Below, piece after piece: positions 52,586-61,630 of a stretch of DNA of 64,000 nucleotides. The notes under the pieces were generated by a model. It searched no databases and was not told the origin of the DNA. It saw nothing but the letters and a program-made list of their open reading frames with translations. The position numbers were made by a program, and so were the translations under genes. Source of the DNA: Acidobacteriota bacterium (GTDB taxonomy: Bacteria > Acidobacteriota > Terriglobia > Terriglobales > SCQP01); the NCBI GenBank assembly GCA_027459505.1, contig DAIDIE010000022.1, forward strand, positions 62,001-126,000. The letters are read 5' to 3'. The first letter of the stretch is position 1; each line of letters opens with the position of its first letter.

Positions 52586-55500
52586 ATGGAAAAGCAGCCA
52601 ATTTTCTTTGATCCCGCTCGGCGCCGCTGGAAGCGTACGTTGCGATTGCTGAACCTGGCCGCCGTTCTGGGTGTCGTCCTGTTGGCAGGTTTTATTTTTG
52701 AGCTCGCCCACAGTGTGAGCTTACCGGCGCTGATCCTTCATCCTCATCCCAACGCCTATCCCGTCCGCACCGTTCCCCACGGCCGTCATCCGCGCTTTAC
52801 GCGTGTGCGTTACCGGCTGCGTTATCGCCGCTATCCGAAGCTCCGCCATCGTGGCAAGAACGGAGGTATCCGCGCGGCCTTTTACGTGAACTGGGACGCA
52901 CCCTCTTACGCCTCGCTTCGCACCCACATACGCGATTTTGATTTCGTTTTTGCGGAATGGCTGCACGCCATCACTCCGGACGGAGAGGTGGAGTCGACTT
53001 TCGATGCAAACGCCGATTGGGGCAATCGCGACTCGGCGATTCAAAACTGGATCCGGCGGGAAAAATCCAACGTCAAGATGATTCCCTTGCTGAACAACTA
53101 TGACGGCAGCGTCTGGCAGGGAGACATCCTGGCGCAGGTTCTGAGCGATCCCGATAAGCGCCAGAATCTGGAACAGCAGGCGGTGAATTGGGTCGTGGAG
53201 AACCATTACACCGGGCTGATGGTCGATTTTGAGGGCCTGCCGCGCAGCGCGCAACCTGACTACCAGGCTTTTGTAGCGGAGCTGCATCCCATGTTGCAGG
53301 CCGACGGCTTGAAGTTGTTCCTCTCGCTCCCCGTCACCGATGACGATTACAACCTGGGGCATTTTGCCAGGAATGCCGACACCGTGCTGCTGATGGACTA
53401 CGATCAGCACACCCCGGACAGCGCTCCCGGCCCGATTGCCGCCCAGGACTGGTTTGACACCAATTTGCGCTCCGCCATGCGCGTGATTCCCCACAACAAG
53501 CTGATGCTGGGGCTGGCGAACTACGCCTATGATTGGCCCGCCGGCGAGCGTGCCAGCACAATCAGCGTGCAACAGGCCCTGCTCGACGCGGATGAAAGCG
53601 GCTCGGCGCTGAGCTTTGATCCCATGTCGCTGAATCCCGAATTGCAGTACAGCGACGATACCGGACGCAATCACCAGGTCTGGATGACGGACGCGTTGAC
53701 CGCGGTGAATGAAATGCGCGTGGCCTCCAGCCTGGGGATCAACTCGTTCGCGGTGTGGCGGCTGGGATCGGGCGACAATTCGCTGTGGCCGGTTTTTGAC
53801 AAAGCCAACGATAATACCGCTGTGCGCAAGGCGCTCTCCCACCCCCCCCCTGGCAATGAAATCGATATCGAGGGCAAGGGCGACATCATGCAAGTTGCCG
53901 GCGCACCCGAAACCGGTGAGCGCACGATTCACATCGACAAGTCGTCTTTCCTGCTTACGGATGAGACTTATTTGCGCTACCCGCAGGCGTACCGCATTGA
54001 GCAGTACGGGTGGGAGCCGAAGACCGTTGCGCTTAGCTTCGACGACGGCCCCGATCCGCAATGGACGCCGGCCATTTTGAAAATTCTCAAGCAATACAAC
54101 GTTCCCGCGACGTTTTTCGAAATCGGGGTGAATGCCGAGCGCTATCCCTCGATTGTGCGCCAGGTTTACCAGGACGGGAACGAAATTGGAAACCACACCT
54201 TCCTGCACCCCGATGCCGCCGATATCACCAGCCTGCAGTTGCGGCTGGAGCTGAATGGAACGCAAAGGCTACTGGAAAACATCCTTGGGGTGAAGACGGT
54301 TTTGTTCCGCCCGCCCTACGGCGTCGACAGCACTCCGGAAACCAACGACGAAGTCGTCCCCCTGCAGGAAGCCGAGCAACTGGGCTATATCGTCGTGGGG
54401 AATAGCATCGACCCGCACGACTGGAAGCATGGCAAGACCGCGGACGAGATTGTCGACGGTGTCTTCAATCAACTTGGGGATGGCAGCATCATCCTGATGC
54501 ACGACGGAGGAGGCAATCGCGAGCAGACGGTGCTGGCGCTGCCCCGCATTTTACAGGGCTTGCGCGACCGCGGTTATCGCATCGTTCAGCTTTCCGACCT
54601 GATGGGCAAGACGCGCGCCGAGGTCATGCCAAAGCTGGGACGCTGGGATTTGATCGAGGTGCGCCTCGCCGGATCGCTGTTCCTGGTGCTGCGCTGGATT
54701 GAGACCGCCATCATCTGGATCTTTTTCGCCGGCATCGTTCTGATGGGCGTGCGCGTGTTTGTTATCGGTTTGCTGGCGATCCTGCAGAAACTCCGGCCGC
54801 ATCGCCCGCATTCGGATTACGCCCCTCCCCTTGCCGTGGTTATTCCGGCCTACAACGAATCCGCGGTCGTGGTCAACACCGTGCATTCGGTTTTGCGCAG
54901 CCGTTACGAAGATTTCCGCGTCATCGTCGTCGACGACGGTTCCACCGACAACACCTTCGAGTTGCTGCGTGAAAACTTCGCCCTCGATCCACGCGTGGTG
55001 CTGTTGCACAAATCCAACGGTGGCAAGGCTAGCGCGTTGAACCTCGCCATCTCGCAGGTGCGGGAAGACGCCTTCATCACCATCGATGCCGACACCAATA
55101 TTGACCCGGATGCGCTGCGTTTGCTGGCGCGCCACTTGAGCGACCCCGCGGTGGGCGCGATTGCCGGAAATGCGAAAGTCGGCAACCGCATCAATCTTGT
55201 GACCTGGTTCCAGGCCGGCGAATACATAACCAGCCAGAATCTTGAACGCCGGGCGCTTGATGTCCTCAACTGCATTACCGTGGTCCCTGGCGCCATTGGC
55301 TGCTGGCGCTCCGATGTCGTGCGGAAGGTGGGCGGTTTCACTGATGTCACCGCCGCCGAAGACGCGGATCTGACCGTAACCATTCGCCGTTTGGGATACC
55401 GCATCGTTTACGAGGACGGCGCCTGTGCCTATACCGAAGCTCCGGTCACGGTGCGGGCTCTGATGAAACAGCGCTTCCGCTGGTCCTACGGCATTATGCA

Positions 55501-55945
55501 GACGGTGTGGAAGCACCGCGACGCCTTTGGCCGCGAAGGCACGTTAGGCAAATTCGCCTTACCCAACATTGTTGTCTTTCAACTCGTCTTGCCGCTGCTC
55601 GGCCCCATCACCGATTTCATGCTGGTTTTCGCCTTGCTGATGGAATGGTTCGAGTACACCATGCACCCGCAAAGCTGGACGCCTGACAGCCTGGAGCGGC
55701 TGCTGTTTTTCTTCGCCGTCTTGATGCTCATTGACGTGCTGGGTTCGGTGCTGGCCTTTGCCCTCGAGCACAAAGAACAGTGGACGCTCACTGGCTCCGT
55801 TCTGCTGCAGCGCGTCCTCTACCGTCACGTCATGGCGGTGGTGATGTACCGGACTATTAAACATGCCATCAAGGGCGGCGATTTTCATTGGGGCAAGCTG
55901 GACCGCACTGGAACCGTCAAGCCGCAGCCGGTTTCGGTGCCCTAG
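52586..55945 (+). CDS. GH18-like, polysaccharide deacetylase and GT2 glycosyltransferase triple fusion
   Basis: The 1119-residue product has one N-terminal membrane helix (about residues 15-40). A GH18-type domain follows (about 85-425) with the catalytic VDFEGL (Asp214, Glu216). Next is a CE4/NodB deacetylase (about 480-700) with SFDDGPDP (Asp486, Asp487), GNHTFLHPD and RPPYG. After two membrane helices comes a processive GT2 domain (about 755-1090) with DDGSTDN at 783, EDAD at 925-928 and QRFRW at 962-966. It may polymerise, deacetylate and cleave an N-acetylglucosamine-type polymer. I chose the ATG at 52586. Confidence 0.93.
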   Translation: MEKQPIFFDPARRRWKRTLRLLNLAAVLGVVLLAGFIFELAHSVSLPALILHPHPNAYPVRTVPHGRHPRFTRVRYRLRYRRYPKLRHRGKNGGIRAAFYVNWDAPSYASLRTHIRDFDFVFAEWLHAITPDGEVESTFDANADWGNRDSAIQNWIRREKSNVKMIPLLNNYDGSVWQGDILAQVLSDPDKRQNLEQQAVNWVVENHYTGLMVDFEGLPRSAQPDYQAFVAELHPMLQADGLKLFLSLPVTDDDYNLGHFARNADTVLLMDYDQHTPDSAPGPIAAQDWFDTNLRSAMRVIPHNKLMLGLANYAYDWPAGERASTISVQQALLDADESGSALSFDPMSLNPELQYSDDTGRNHQVWMTDALTAVNEMRVASSLGINSFAVWRLGSGDNSLWPVFDKANDNTAVRKALSHPPPGNEIDIEGKGDIMQVAGAPETGERTIHIDKSSFLLTDETYLRYPQAYRIEQYGWEPKTVALSFDDGPDPQWTPAILKILKQYNVPATFFEIGVNAERYPSIVRQVYQDGNEIGNHTFLHPDAADITSLQLRLELNGTQRLLENILGVKTVLFRPPYGVDSTPETNDEVVPLQEAEQLGYIVVGNSIDPHDWKHGKTADEIVDGVFNQLGDGSIILMHDGGGNREQTVLALPRILQGLRDRGYRIVQLSDLMGKTRAEVMPKLGRWDLIEVRLAGSLFLVLRWIETAIIWIFFAGIVLMGVRVFVIGLLAILQKLRPHRPHSDYAPPLAVVIPAYNESAVVVNTVHSVLRSRYEDFRVIVVDDGSTDNTFELLRENFALDPRVVLLHKSNGGKASALNLAISQVREDAFITIDADTNIDPDALRLLARHLSDPAVGAIAGNAKVGNRINLVTWFQAGEYITSQNLERRALDVLNCITVVPGAIGCWRSDVVRKVGGFTDVTAAEDADLTVTIRRLGYRIVYEDGACAYTEAPVTVRALMKQRFRWSYGIMQTVWKHRDAFGREGTLGKFALPNIVVFQLVLPLLGPITDFMLVFALLMEWFEYTMHPQSWTPDSLERLLFFFAVLMLIDVLGSVLAFALEHKEQWTLTGSVLLQRVLYRHVMAVVMYRTIKHAIKGGDFHWGKLDRTGTVKPQPVSVP

Positions 55946-55954
55946 GCCGTTCTT

Positions 55955-56563
55955 CTAAAGGTAGGTCTTGACCAGCTCCGCTTTGCGCCGGCACAAGGGG
56001 CAGTCCTGTTGCGCCCAATATTGCGGCTGAACGCGCGCCAAATAAAACAGGGGCACGTCTTTGGGAAGTTCTTCCGCCCCGGCCAGCGGCTGATGCACCA
56101 GGACCGCCAATCCCAGTACCTGCGCCCCGCAAGATTCCACCAAGGCCTTGAGTTGTTTCAGCTTGCGCCCAGTGCGGTAGATGTCGTCCACCAGAATCAC
56201 CTGCTCCCCTTTGTGATCCTCCATGAACTGCCGGAACGCCAGGTGGTCATCTTCCTTTTCCGCCCAGTACGTCTGCGCCGCGCGCAGCGCTTCGGAAATG
56301 CCATAGGCGACCGGCAGTCCGCCCGTGGCCGGCGCCACAATGCTCACCTTCGGCAGATGGCGCCGGATTTCGTCGTTCGCGCGCAGTAGCCGGCTCAGCC
56401 CTACGCTCAGCACCTTGGATTCCGTGTAGTGCCGCATCGCCAGCGGAAGCTGCAAGTAGATGTCGGAATGCAGTCCGTTCGGATTCAGGAAATGGCCTTC
56501 CCGCAGGGCGCCGGTAGAGGTTAACAGCTCGACCACTTCCGCTGGGCTGGGAATCAGTTCCAT
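55955..56563 (-). CDS. pyrE: Orotate phosphoribosyltransferase
   Basis: The 202-residue product has the PRPP loop ILVDDIYRTGRKL (the type I phosphoribosyltransferase signature) and an N-terminal GALREGHFLNPNGLHSDIYLQLPLAMRHY segment fitting PyrE. It converts orotate and PRPP to OMP in pyrimidine synthesis. The C-terminus carries a C-x2-C pair (CPLCRRKAELV) not present in enteric PyrE, so an orphan phosphoribosyltransferase of related type is possible. It diverges from the sulfite reductase operon. Confidence 0.75.
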   Translation of the reverse strand: MELIPSPAEVVELLTSTGALREGHFLNPNGLHSDIYLQLPLAMRHYTESKVLSVGLSRLLRANDEIRRHLPKVSIVAPATGGLPVAYGISEALRAAQTYWAEKEDDHLAFRQFMEDHKGEQVILVDDIYRTGRKLKQLKALVESCGAQVLGLAVLVHQPLAGAEELPKDVPLFYLARVQPQYWAQQDCPLCRRKAELVKTYL

Positions 56564-56660
56564 GCCGCCATGCTAGCAAAGTTGGCTAGGCGGCAGCCGC
56601 GGCGCTGCCCGCCTCAGGGCGTCGCCCGGTGCCCCCTTTATCCCGGGCGGCGGCAATTTA

Positions 56661-56690
56661 TGTGAGCGGCGTCACAAAATGGGGTATACT
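56661..56690 (+). promoter_or_regulatory. CRP-type palindrome overlapping a candidate promoter
   Basis: TGTGAGCGGCGTCACA (56661-56676) fits TGTGA-N6-TCACA exactly. A -10-like TATACT lies at 56685-56690. Its centre is about 28 bases before the likely start site near 56697, overlapping the -35 region, a position more usual for repression than for activation. Confidence 0.6.
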
Positions 56691-56697
56691 CTTGGGG

Positions 56698-56769
56698 ATG
56701 TCGCATGCCAAGCGGAACTCGGCGCCCTGTTGTTGTCGCTGCAGCCTGAGTCTGCCTGGTGAGCGCTAA
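56698..56769 (+). CDS. Candidate Cys-rich leader peptide of the sulfite reductase operon
   Basis: This 23-codon ORF is too short for usual gene calls. After ten residues it has Cys codons at 56728-56736 (three in a row), one Arg codon, and a further Cys at 56740-56742, then a Ser/Leu-rich end and TAA at 56767. The ATG lies about eight bases after a TATACT -10 box, so translation may be leaderless. The position before siroheme/sulfite genes suggests ribosome stalling when charged Cys-tRNA is scarce. No homology search was possible. Confidence 0.65.
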   Translation: MSHAKRNSAPCCCRCSLSLPGER

Positions 56770-56842
56770 GCTTCTACCCAAAGCTTAACTACAGTCCACG
56801 AAGACACGCCCACCGCAGAGGAGCCTCCCCGGTGGGTTTTTT
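56758..56842 (+). terminator. Attenuator: antiterminator segment, stop-codon hairpin and rho-independent terminator
   Basis: The terminator is CCCACCG (56809-56815) with CGGTGGG (56830-56836), followed by TTTTTT (56837-56842). Upstream, TAAGCTT (56767-56773) pairs with AAGCTTA (56781-56787), overlapping the leader stop codon. Segment GGTGAGCG (56758-56765) can instead pair with CGCCCACC (56807-56814) in seven of eight positions, which would block the terminator's 5' arm. The sulfite reductase ATG follows 34 bases after the T-tract. Confidence 0.7.
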
Positions 56843-56876
56843 GTTGTCCGATTTTTCCCAAGTGTGATCGCAAATC

Positions 56877-58541
56877 ATGGCTGATACCACCCACGAGACC
56901 ACGGCGCAGAAACAGGAGCGCCTGAAGAAACTGCAGAACCCCTGGGAAGAGCTGCCGCGGCTGTTCAGCTCGTTCCGCAGCGGCTTCTATTCCATGTCCC
57001 CGGTGGACCGGGATATGCGCTTGCGCTGGTGGGGACTCTACACGCAGGGCGATGGCGGCGGCGCCTTTGGCGAGATGGCGCCCTACTTCATGATGCGCGT
57101 CCGCACCCCCAATGGCCTGCTGAGTTCGCAACAGATGCGGACGGTGGCTTACATCTCGCGCCGTTATGGGCGTGGCCTGGCGGACATCACCACGCGGCAG
57201 AACTTCCAACTGCACTGGCTGGAGGCGGAAGAACTTCCCGACATCATGAACCGTCTGGAGGCCGCGGGGCTGACCACCAAATCCGCCTGCGGCGACGATC
57301 CCCGCAACGTGACCGGATGCCCGCTGGCGGGTGTGGATCCGGAGGAGTTGTTTGATGCCAGCCCCTACGCGCTGGCCATCAATCAGGCGTTGATTGCCGA
57401 CAATGCGCTGGTGAATCTTCCCCGTAAATTCAAAGTTTCCGTCAGCGGCTGCCGGCAATGGTGTGTCAATCCCGAAATCAACGACGTGGCGCTGACTGCG
57501 CGCGAGTTCAATGGGGAATTGGGTTTCGCGCTGCGTGTCGGCGGAGGCCTCTCCAACGCCCCCTTTATTGCCCAGGCGCTGCCTGTTTTCATTAAGCAGA
57601 ATCAGGTCGTCGAGGTGGCGCGCGCCATGGGACTGCTCTTCCGTGACACCGGCATCCTGCGGGAGAATCGCGGGAAAGCGCGCCTGAAATTCGTCTTCAT
57701 TGAATACAAGTGGACGGTGGAGCGCTTCCGCCAGGAGTTGGAAGCCAAGCTGGGTTACAAACTTCAGGACGCCGCTCCCGATGCCCCACCCAAGCCGGAG
57801 TTCCGCGATCACGTGGGTGTCCACGCGCAGAAGCAAGCGGGCCAGTTCTACATCGGCGCCAGCGTGCTGCGCGGCCGCCTGAATGCGGATCAGGTCGAGG
57901 AAGTCGCCGATATCGCTGAGAGCCTGGCGGGAGGGCAGGTACGGCTCACCGGCATGCAGAACCTGGTGATCACCGGTGTGCCGCAGGCGAATGTTTCTCT
58001 CGTGCAGCGGGCGTTGGAGCGGGCCGGATTGCCGATTCAGGGTTCGGCCTTTCGCCGCGGAACAATGTCCTGCACCGGCAAGGAGTTTTGCAAGCTTTCG
58101 ATTACCGACACCAAAAACTTCGCCGCCGAACTGGTGCGGGACCTGGAGCGGCGGCTGCCGGAGTTCACCGAACCGTTGCGCATCAACTTGAATGGCTGCC
58201 CCAATTCCTGCGGACAGCATTGGATCGCCGATATCGGCCTGCAGGGCACGCGCGTCAAGACGGCGACCGGCCCGGCCGACGGATTTGACGTCTATCTGGG
58301 GGGCGGTTTGGGCGAGGGCGCCGGAATCGCCAGGAAGACCCTGGCGCGCGTGCTGGGGACGGAGTTGGCGCCGCGCATTGAGTCGCTGCTACGCTATTAC
58401 CTGCAGCACCGCCACGAGGGCGACAGCTTTCGCGATTTTGTCCGCCGTGAAGATCCCGGTGTTCTGGCGAAGGTCTTAGGCACCCTGCCGCTTGCTGATG
58501 TGCAAGCGAAGCAGACCGCGGCCGAACCTGCGCTACAGTAA
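56877..58541 (+). CDS. Assimilatory sulfite (or nitrite) reductase, siroheme 4Fe-4S type
   Basis: The 554-residue product is a siroheme reductase. It has repeated ferredoxin-like halves, NVTGCPLAGVDPEELFD, and the cluster motif C-x5-C ... C-x3-C (Cys399, Cys405, Cys441, Cys445 in CTGKEFC and CPNSC). This fits ferredoxin-dependent sulfite or nitrite reductases. The Cys-rich leader upstream and the siroheme gene six bases downstream favour sulfite reduction in cysteine synthesis. The nitrite alternative cannot be excluded from sequence alone. Confidence 0.88.
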   Translation: MADTTHETTAQKQERLKKLQNPWEELPRLFSSFRSGFYSMSPVDRDMRLRWWGLYTQGDGGGAFGEMAPYFMMRVRTPNGLLSSQQMRTVAYISRRYGRGLADITTRQNFQLHWLEAEELPDIMNRLEAAGLTTKSACGDDPRNVTGCPLAGVDPEELFDASPYALAINQALIADNALVNLPRKFKVSVSGCRQWCVNPEINDVALTAREFNGELGFALRVGGGLSNAPFIAQALPVFIKQNQVVEVARAMGLLFRDTGILRENRGKARLKFVFIEYKWTVERFRQELEAKLGYKLQDAAPDAPPKPEFRDHVGVHAQKQAGQFYIGASVLRGRLNADQVEEVADIAESLAGGQVRLTGMQNLVITGVPQANVSLVQRALERAGLPIQGSAFRRGTMSCTGKEFCKLSITDTKNFAAELVRDLERRLPEFTEPLRINLNGCPNSCGQHWIADIGLQGTRVKTATGPADGFDVYLGGGLGEGAGIARKTLARVLGTELAPRIESLLRYYLQHRHEGDSFRDFVRREDPGVLAKVLGTLPLADVQAKQTAAEPALQ

Positions 58542-58547
58542 TTCACT

Positions 58548-59681
58548 ATGGCTGAAGCAAAAGGGAGCGGCTTGGTTTCGCTGGTAGGCGCCGGGCCCGG
58601 TGATCCCGAACTTCTTACGCTCAAGGCACAGCGCCGGCTGCAACAAGCCGGCGCTGTGCTTTATGACGAGCTGGTCAATCGCGACCTGCTCCACTGGGCG
58701 CCCGCCGATGCGGAACGCGTCTACGTCGGCAAGAACGAGTTTCGCCACTCCGTTCCCCAGGAACTGATCGCGGAAATGCTCGTCGAGCGCGCCCGGCGCG
58801 GACTGCGCGTGGTCCGCCTCAAAGGCGGCGATCCGTTCGTCTTCGGACGGGGCGGAGAAGAGGTCGAGCGCCTGGTGGCCGCGGGTGTCGCCTGGGAAGT
58901 GGTTCCCGGAATCAGCTCGGGAATTGCCGCCGCCAGCGCCGCCGCTATTCCCGTCACCCACCGTGGCGTCTCTTCCAGCGTCACTTTTATGAGTGGTCAC
59001 GTAGCCGAAGAGATGGAAAATACCAGCGGTGAAACCCTGGTGATCTTCATGGGGCTGGGCCGCTTGCAGGAGCTTACCGCGGCGCTGCGGCGCAAAGGGC
59101 ATGCGGACGCGACTCCCGTCGCCGTGATCTCCCACGGTACGCAGCCCACACAGCGCGTGGTCACGGGCGTTCTGTCCGATATCGCCGACAAGGCCGCTCA
59201 TGCTGGTCTGACTTCGCCAGCATTGATTGTTTTGGGTGATGTCGTAAAGTTTCGCGAGCAATGGCTGGGCCAGGAGACGGGTCCGCTGCCGGCGCGCCGC
59301 TTGCCGGCCCTGATCCTGATGGCGCACGGATCACCGGTCCAAAGCTGGCATGACAGCATCGACCGGCTGGTGGCTTCGCTGGCTCGCACCGGGCGTTACT
59401 GCCGCGCCGCCTATCTTCCCAAAGCCGAGCCACAACTGCTTGAGGTCATCGGCCAGGCGGTGGCTGATGGGCAGCATTCGATTGTGGTCGTTCCTTATTT
59501 CCTTGCCGAGGGGCTGCACGTCACCGAAGACATTCCCGAACTGGTGGCGCAGGCGCGCCAGCGCTATCCCCAGGTTGAGATTGCACTGTCGCCCAGCCTG
59601 GAGGGGCATCCCGCCCTGCTGACCGCGGTCCTGGCGCGCGCCGCCGAGGGCGCGGCGTTGTTGCCGCAAACCTCAAGCTAG
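58548..59681 (+). CDS. cobA: Uroporphyrinogen-III C-methyltransferase fused to a CbiX/SirB-like chelatase domain
   Basis: The 377-residue product has an N-terminal SUMT domain (about residues 9-245: VGAGPGDPELLTLKA, VRLKGGDPFVFGRGGEE, VVPGISSGIAAASAAAIPVTHR). The C-terminal domain (about 256-365) resembles CbiX/SirB chelatase, with His260 in MAHGSP and His324 in EGLHVTEDIP. The fusion would methylate uroporphyrinogen III to precorrin-2 and insert a metal later; a precorrin-2 dehydrogenase is not visible here. It probably makes siroheme for the preceding reductase. Its stop shares the bases CTAG with the dinG stop on the other strand. Confidence 0.9.
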   Translation: MAEAKGSGLVSLVGAGPGDPELLTLKAQRRLQQAGAVLYDELVNRDLLHWAPADAERVYVGKNEFRHSVPQELIAEMLVERARRGLRVVRLKGGDPFVFGRGGEEVERLVAAGVAWEVVPGISSGIAAASAAAIPVTHRGVSSSVTFMSGHVAEEMENTSGETLVIFMGLGRLQELTAALRRKGHADATPVAVISHGTQPTQRVVTGVLSDIADKAAHAGLTSPALIVLGDVVKFREQWLGQETGPLPARRLPALILMAHGSPVQSWHDSIDRLVASLARTGRYCRAAYLPKAEPQLLEVIGQAVADGQHSIVVVPYFLAEGLHVTEDIPELVAQARQRYPQVEIALSPSLEGHPALLTAVLARAAEGAALLPQTSS

Positions 59682-61630
59682 CCCGGATTCGGATTTCGCT
59701 GCGCAGCGAAAAACGCTTCCACGTCGGCAATGTCATTGGTGTGCGGAAGGCTGGGAAGACTCTCCAGAAACAGCCTTCCGTAGCGCTGGTGCACCACTCG
59801 CCGGTCCAACAGCGCCACCACTCCGCGATCCTGCGCGGAGCGGATCAGCCGTCCGAATCCCTGCTTCAGCGACAGCACCGCCTCCGGCACCTGGAAGTCC
59901 ATGAACGCGTTGAGCCCGTTGCGATTCAAGTGCTGAATTCGGGCCGCCACCACCGGATCGCCCGGCGAGGCGAAGGGCAGCCGGTCGATAATCACCAGGC
60001 TGAGTTGCTCGCCTTGCACGTCTACGCCCTGCCAGAAACTGGAGGTGGCGAACAGAACCGCGTTGGGGGTACTGCGGAAGCGCTCCAGCAGTGTATGCCG
60101 TGGCGCGGAGCCCTGCAGCAGCATGGGGTAGGGCAGGCGCCCGTCAAGGCGCGCATACTGGTCGCGCATCTGCTCATAGCTGGTGAACAGCACAAAAGCG
60201 CGGCCTTGCGAGCACTCCAGCAGACGCGTGATCTCCTCGCTGGCGCGGCGGCCATATTCGCCCGAACGCGGATCGGGAAGGTGAGCCGGCAAATAAAGCA
60301 GCGCCTGCCCGCGGTAGTCGAATGGAGAGGCCACCACCTGCACGCGCGCGTGCTCCACTCCCAGCCGCTGGCGCAGGTAGTCGAAGCTGTCCCGTACGGC
60401 GAGCGTCGCTGAAGTCAGAATCACCGTGTCGGTGGTTTGGAAAAGCGCTTCCGACAGCAGGGCGGCGACATCGATGGGAGTAGCTTGCAGGTACACGCCC
60501 CGCCCGCGCCGTTCCAGCCAGAAAACCACGCCGGGATCATCCGCCTCCAGCAGGTAGGCCAGCTTCTGTTTGAGCTCCCCCAGCCGCCGCACCAGGTTAT
60601 GGATCTCTTCCGGCTTGTCGCTGATCGCCTCCAGGTTGGCGCGGAGTCCGAGCAGCGCCCGCTGCGCCCGGTCGTAGGCGGGAAAGTGCTTTTCCAAAAA
60701 GCCGGCGCGGTGGTGAAACGTGGTGCGGCCCTCCCGCTCGGTGAGCAGGGAAAACAATGCCAGCCCGCGTTCCTTGACTTCGGCGCTTTGCGCCGCCAGC
60801 GCCGCATCCCAGCGCTCGCTTGTCCGTAGTACGTGCTCGGTATCGCGCGCGATCTCCTCCCATTGATAGGAACTGATGCTGACGCCAAAGTACGATGAGG
60901 CTACCCCTTCCAGTTCATGCGCCTCGTCAAAAATCACCGCTTCGTAGGGAGGCAGAACTCCGGGAACGTCTTTCTGTTTCAGCGTGAGGTCGGCAAAGAA
61001 CAGGTGATGATTGACGATGACCAGTTCCGCCTGCATCGCCTCTTGATGCAGTTGCGTCACGAAGCAGCTTTCGAAAAACGCGCATTTTTGTCCGGTGCAC
61101 GCCTCGCGCCGGGCGTTGAAGCGCTCCCAAAAAGGCGAGTGCTCCGCCAGAAAGTCCAGCTCCATGCGATCACCGCTGGCGGTTTCCTTCTCCCAGTCGC
61201 GCAGCTTGCGGTAAATATCCAGTTCTTCCAGGGTTAACAACGTCGGCTGGGTTTCCAGTTGTGCGATCTTCTGCCGGCAGGCGTAGTTGCCGCGGCCTTT
61301 CATGCAGACCACGTTCAGCTTGCGTCCCAGCGCCTGTTCCAGCAGCGGAATATCTTTGAAGACCAGCTGTTCCTGAAGGTTCTTGGTGCCGGTGGAGACG
61401 ATGACGCGCCGCCCGCTGCTCAAGGCGGGCAGCAGATAGGCTAGAGTCTTGCCGGTCCCGGTCCCCGCCTCGATGAGCAGGTGATGACGTTCTTCCAAAG
61501 CCTGCGCCACCGCGCGCGCCATCTCCAGTTGCCCCTGGCGATACTCGAACACCGGAAGGGTCGCCGCCAGCCGCCCGCCACGGCCAAAAAAGCCAAACAA
61601 CGACTCAGTGGCGGCGGTTGAGGTCCCCAT
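59678..61630 (-). CDS. dinG: DinG/YoaA-type XPD-family DNA helicase
   Basis: The 650-residue product has Walker A EAGTGTGKTLAYLLPAL, the DEAH box VIFDEAHELEGVASSYF, Fe-S cluster Cys between the motifs (CMKGRGNYACRQK and CTGQKCAFFESC), FATSSFWQGVDVQGEQLSLVII, and the final GFGRLIRSAQDRG motif VI. This is the DinG/YoaA clade of 5'-3' DNA helicases, involved in replication-fork repair and R-loop removal. Its stop overlaps that of the siroheme gene by four bases. The start ATG is at 61630. Confidence 0.92.
   Translation of the reverse strand: MGTSTAATESLFGFFGRGGRLAATLPVFEYRQGQLEMARAVAQALEERHHLLIEAGTGTGKTLAYLLPALSSGRRVIVSTGTKNLQEQLVFKDIPLLEQALGRKLNVVCMKGRGNYACRQKIAQLETQPTLLTLEELDIYRKLRDWEKETASGDRMELDFLAEHSPFWERFNARREACTGQKCAFFESCFVTQLHQEAMQAELVIVNHHLFFADLTLKQKDVPGVLPPYEAVIFDEAHELEGVASSYFGVSISSYQWEEIARDTEHVLRTSERWDAALAAQSAEVKERGLALFSLLTEREGRTTFHHRAGFLEKHFPAYDRAQRALLGLRANLEAISDKPEEIHNLVRRLGELKQKLAYLLEADDPGVVFWLERRGRGVYLQATPIDVAALLSEALFQTTDTVILTSATLAVRDSFDYLRQRLGVEHARVQVVASPFDYRGQALLYLPAHLPDPRSGEYGRRASEEITRLLECSQGRAFVLFTSYEQMRDQYARLDGRLPYPMLLQGSAPRHTLLERFRSTPNAVLFATSSFWQGVDVQGEQLSLVIIDRLPFASPGDPVVAARIQHLNRNGLNAFMDFQVPEAVLSLKQGFGRLIRSAQDRGVVALLDRRVVHQRYGRLFLESLPSLPHTNDIADVEAFFAAQRNPNPG

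Noticed and set aside
52721..54265. 514-residue minus-strand ORF
   Set aside because: It is antisense to the triple-fusion gene, where catalytic motifs of GH18 and NodB are intact on the plus strand.
56766..58220. 484-residue minus-strand ORF
   Set aside because: It is antisense to the sulfite reductase gene with all four cluster Cys residues.
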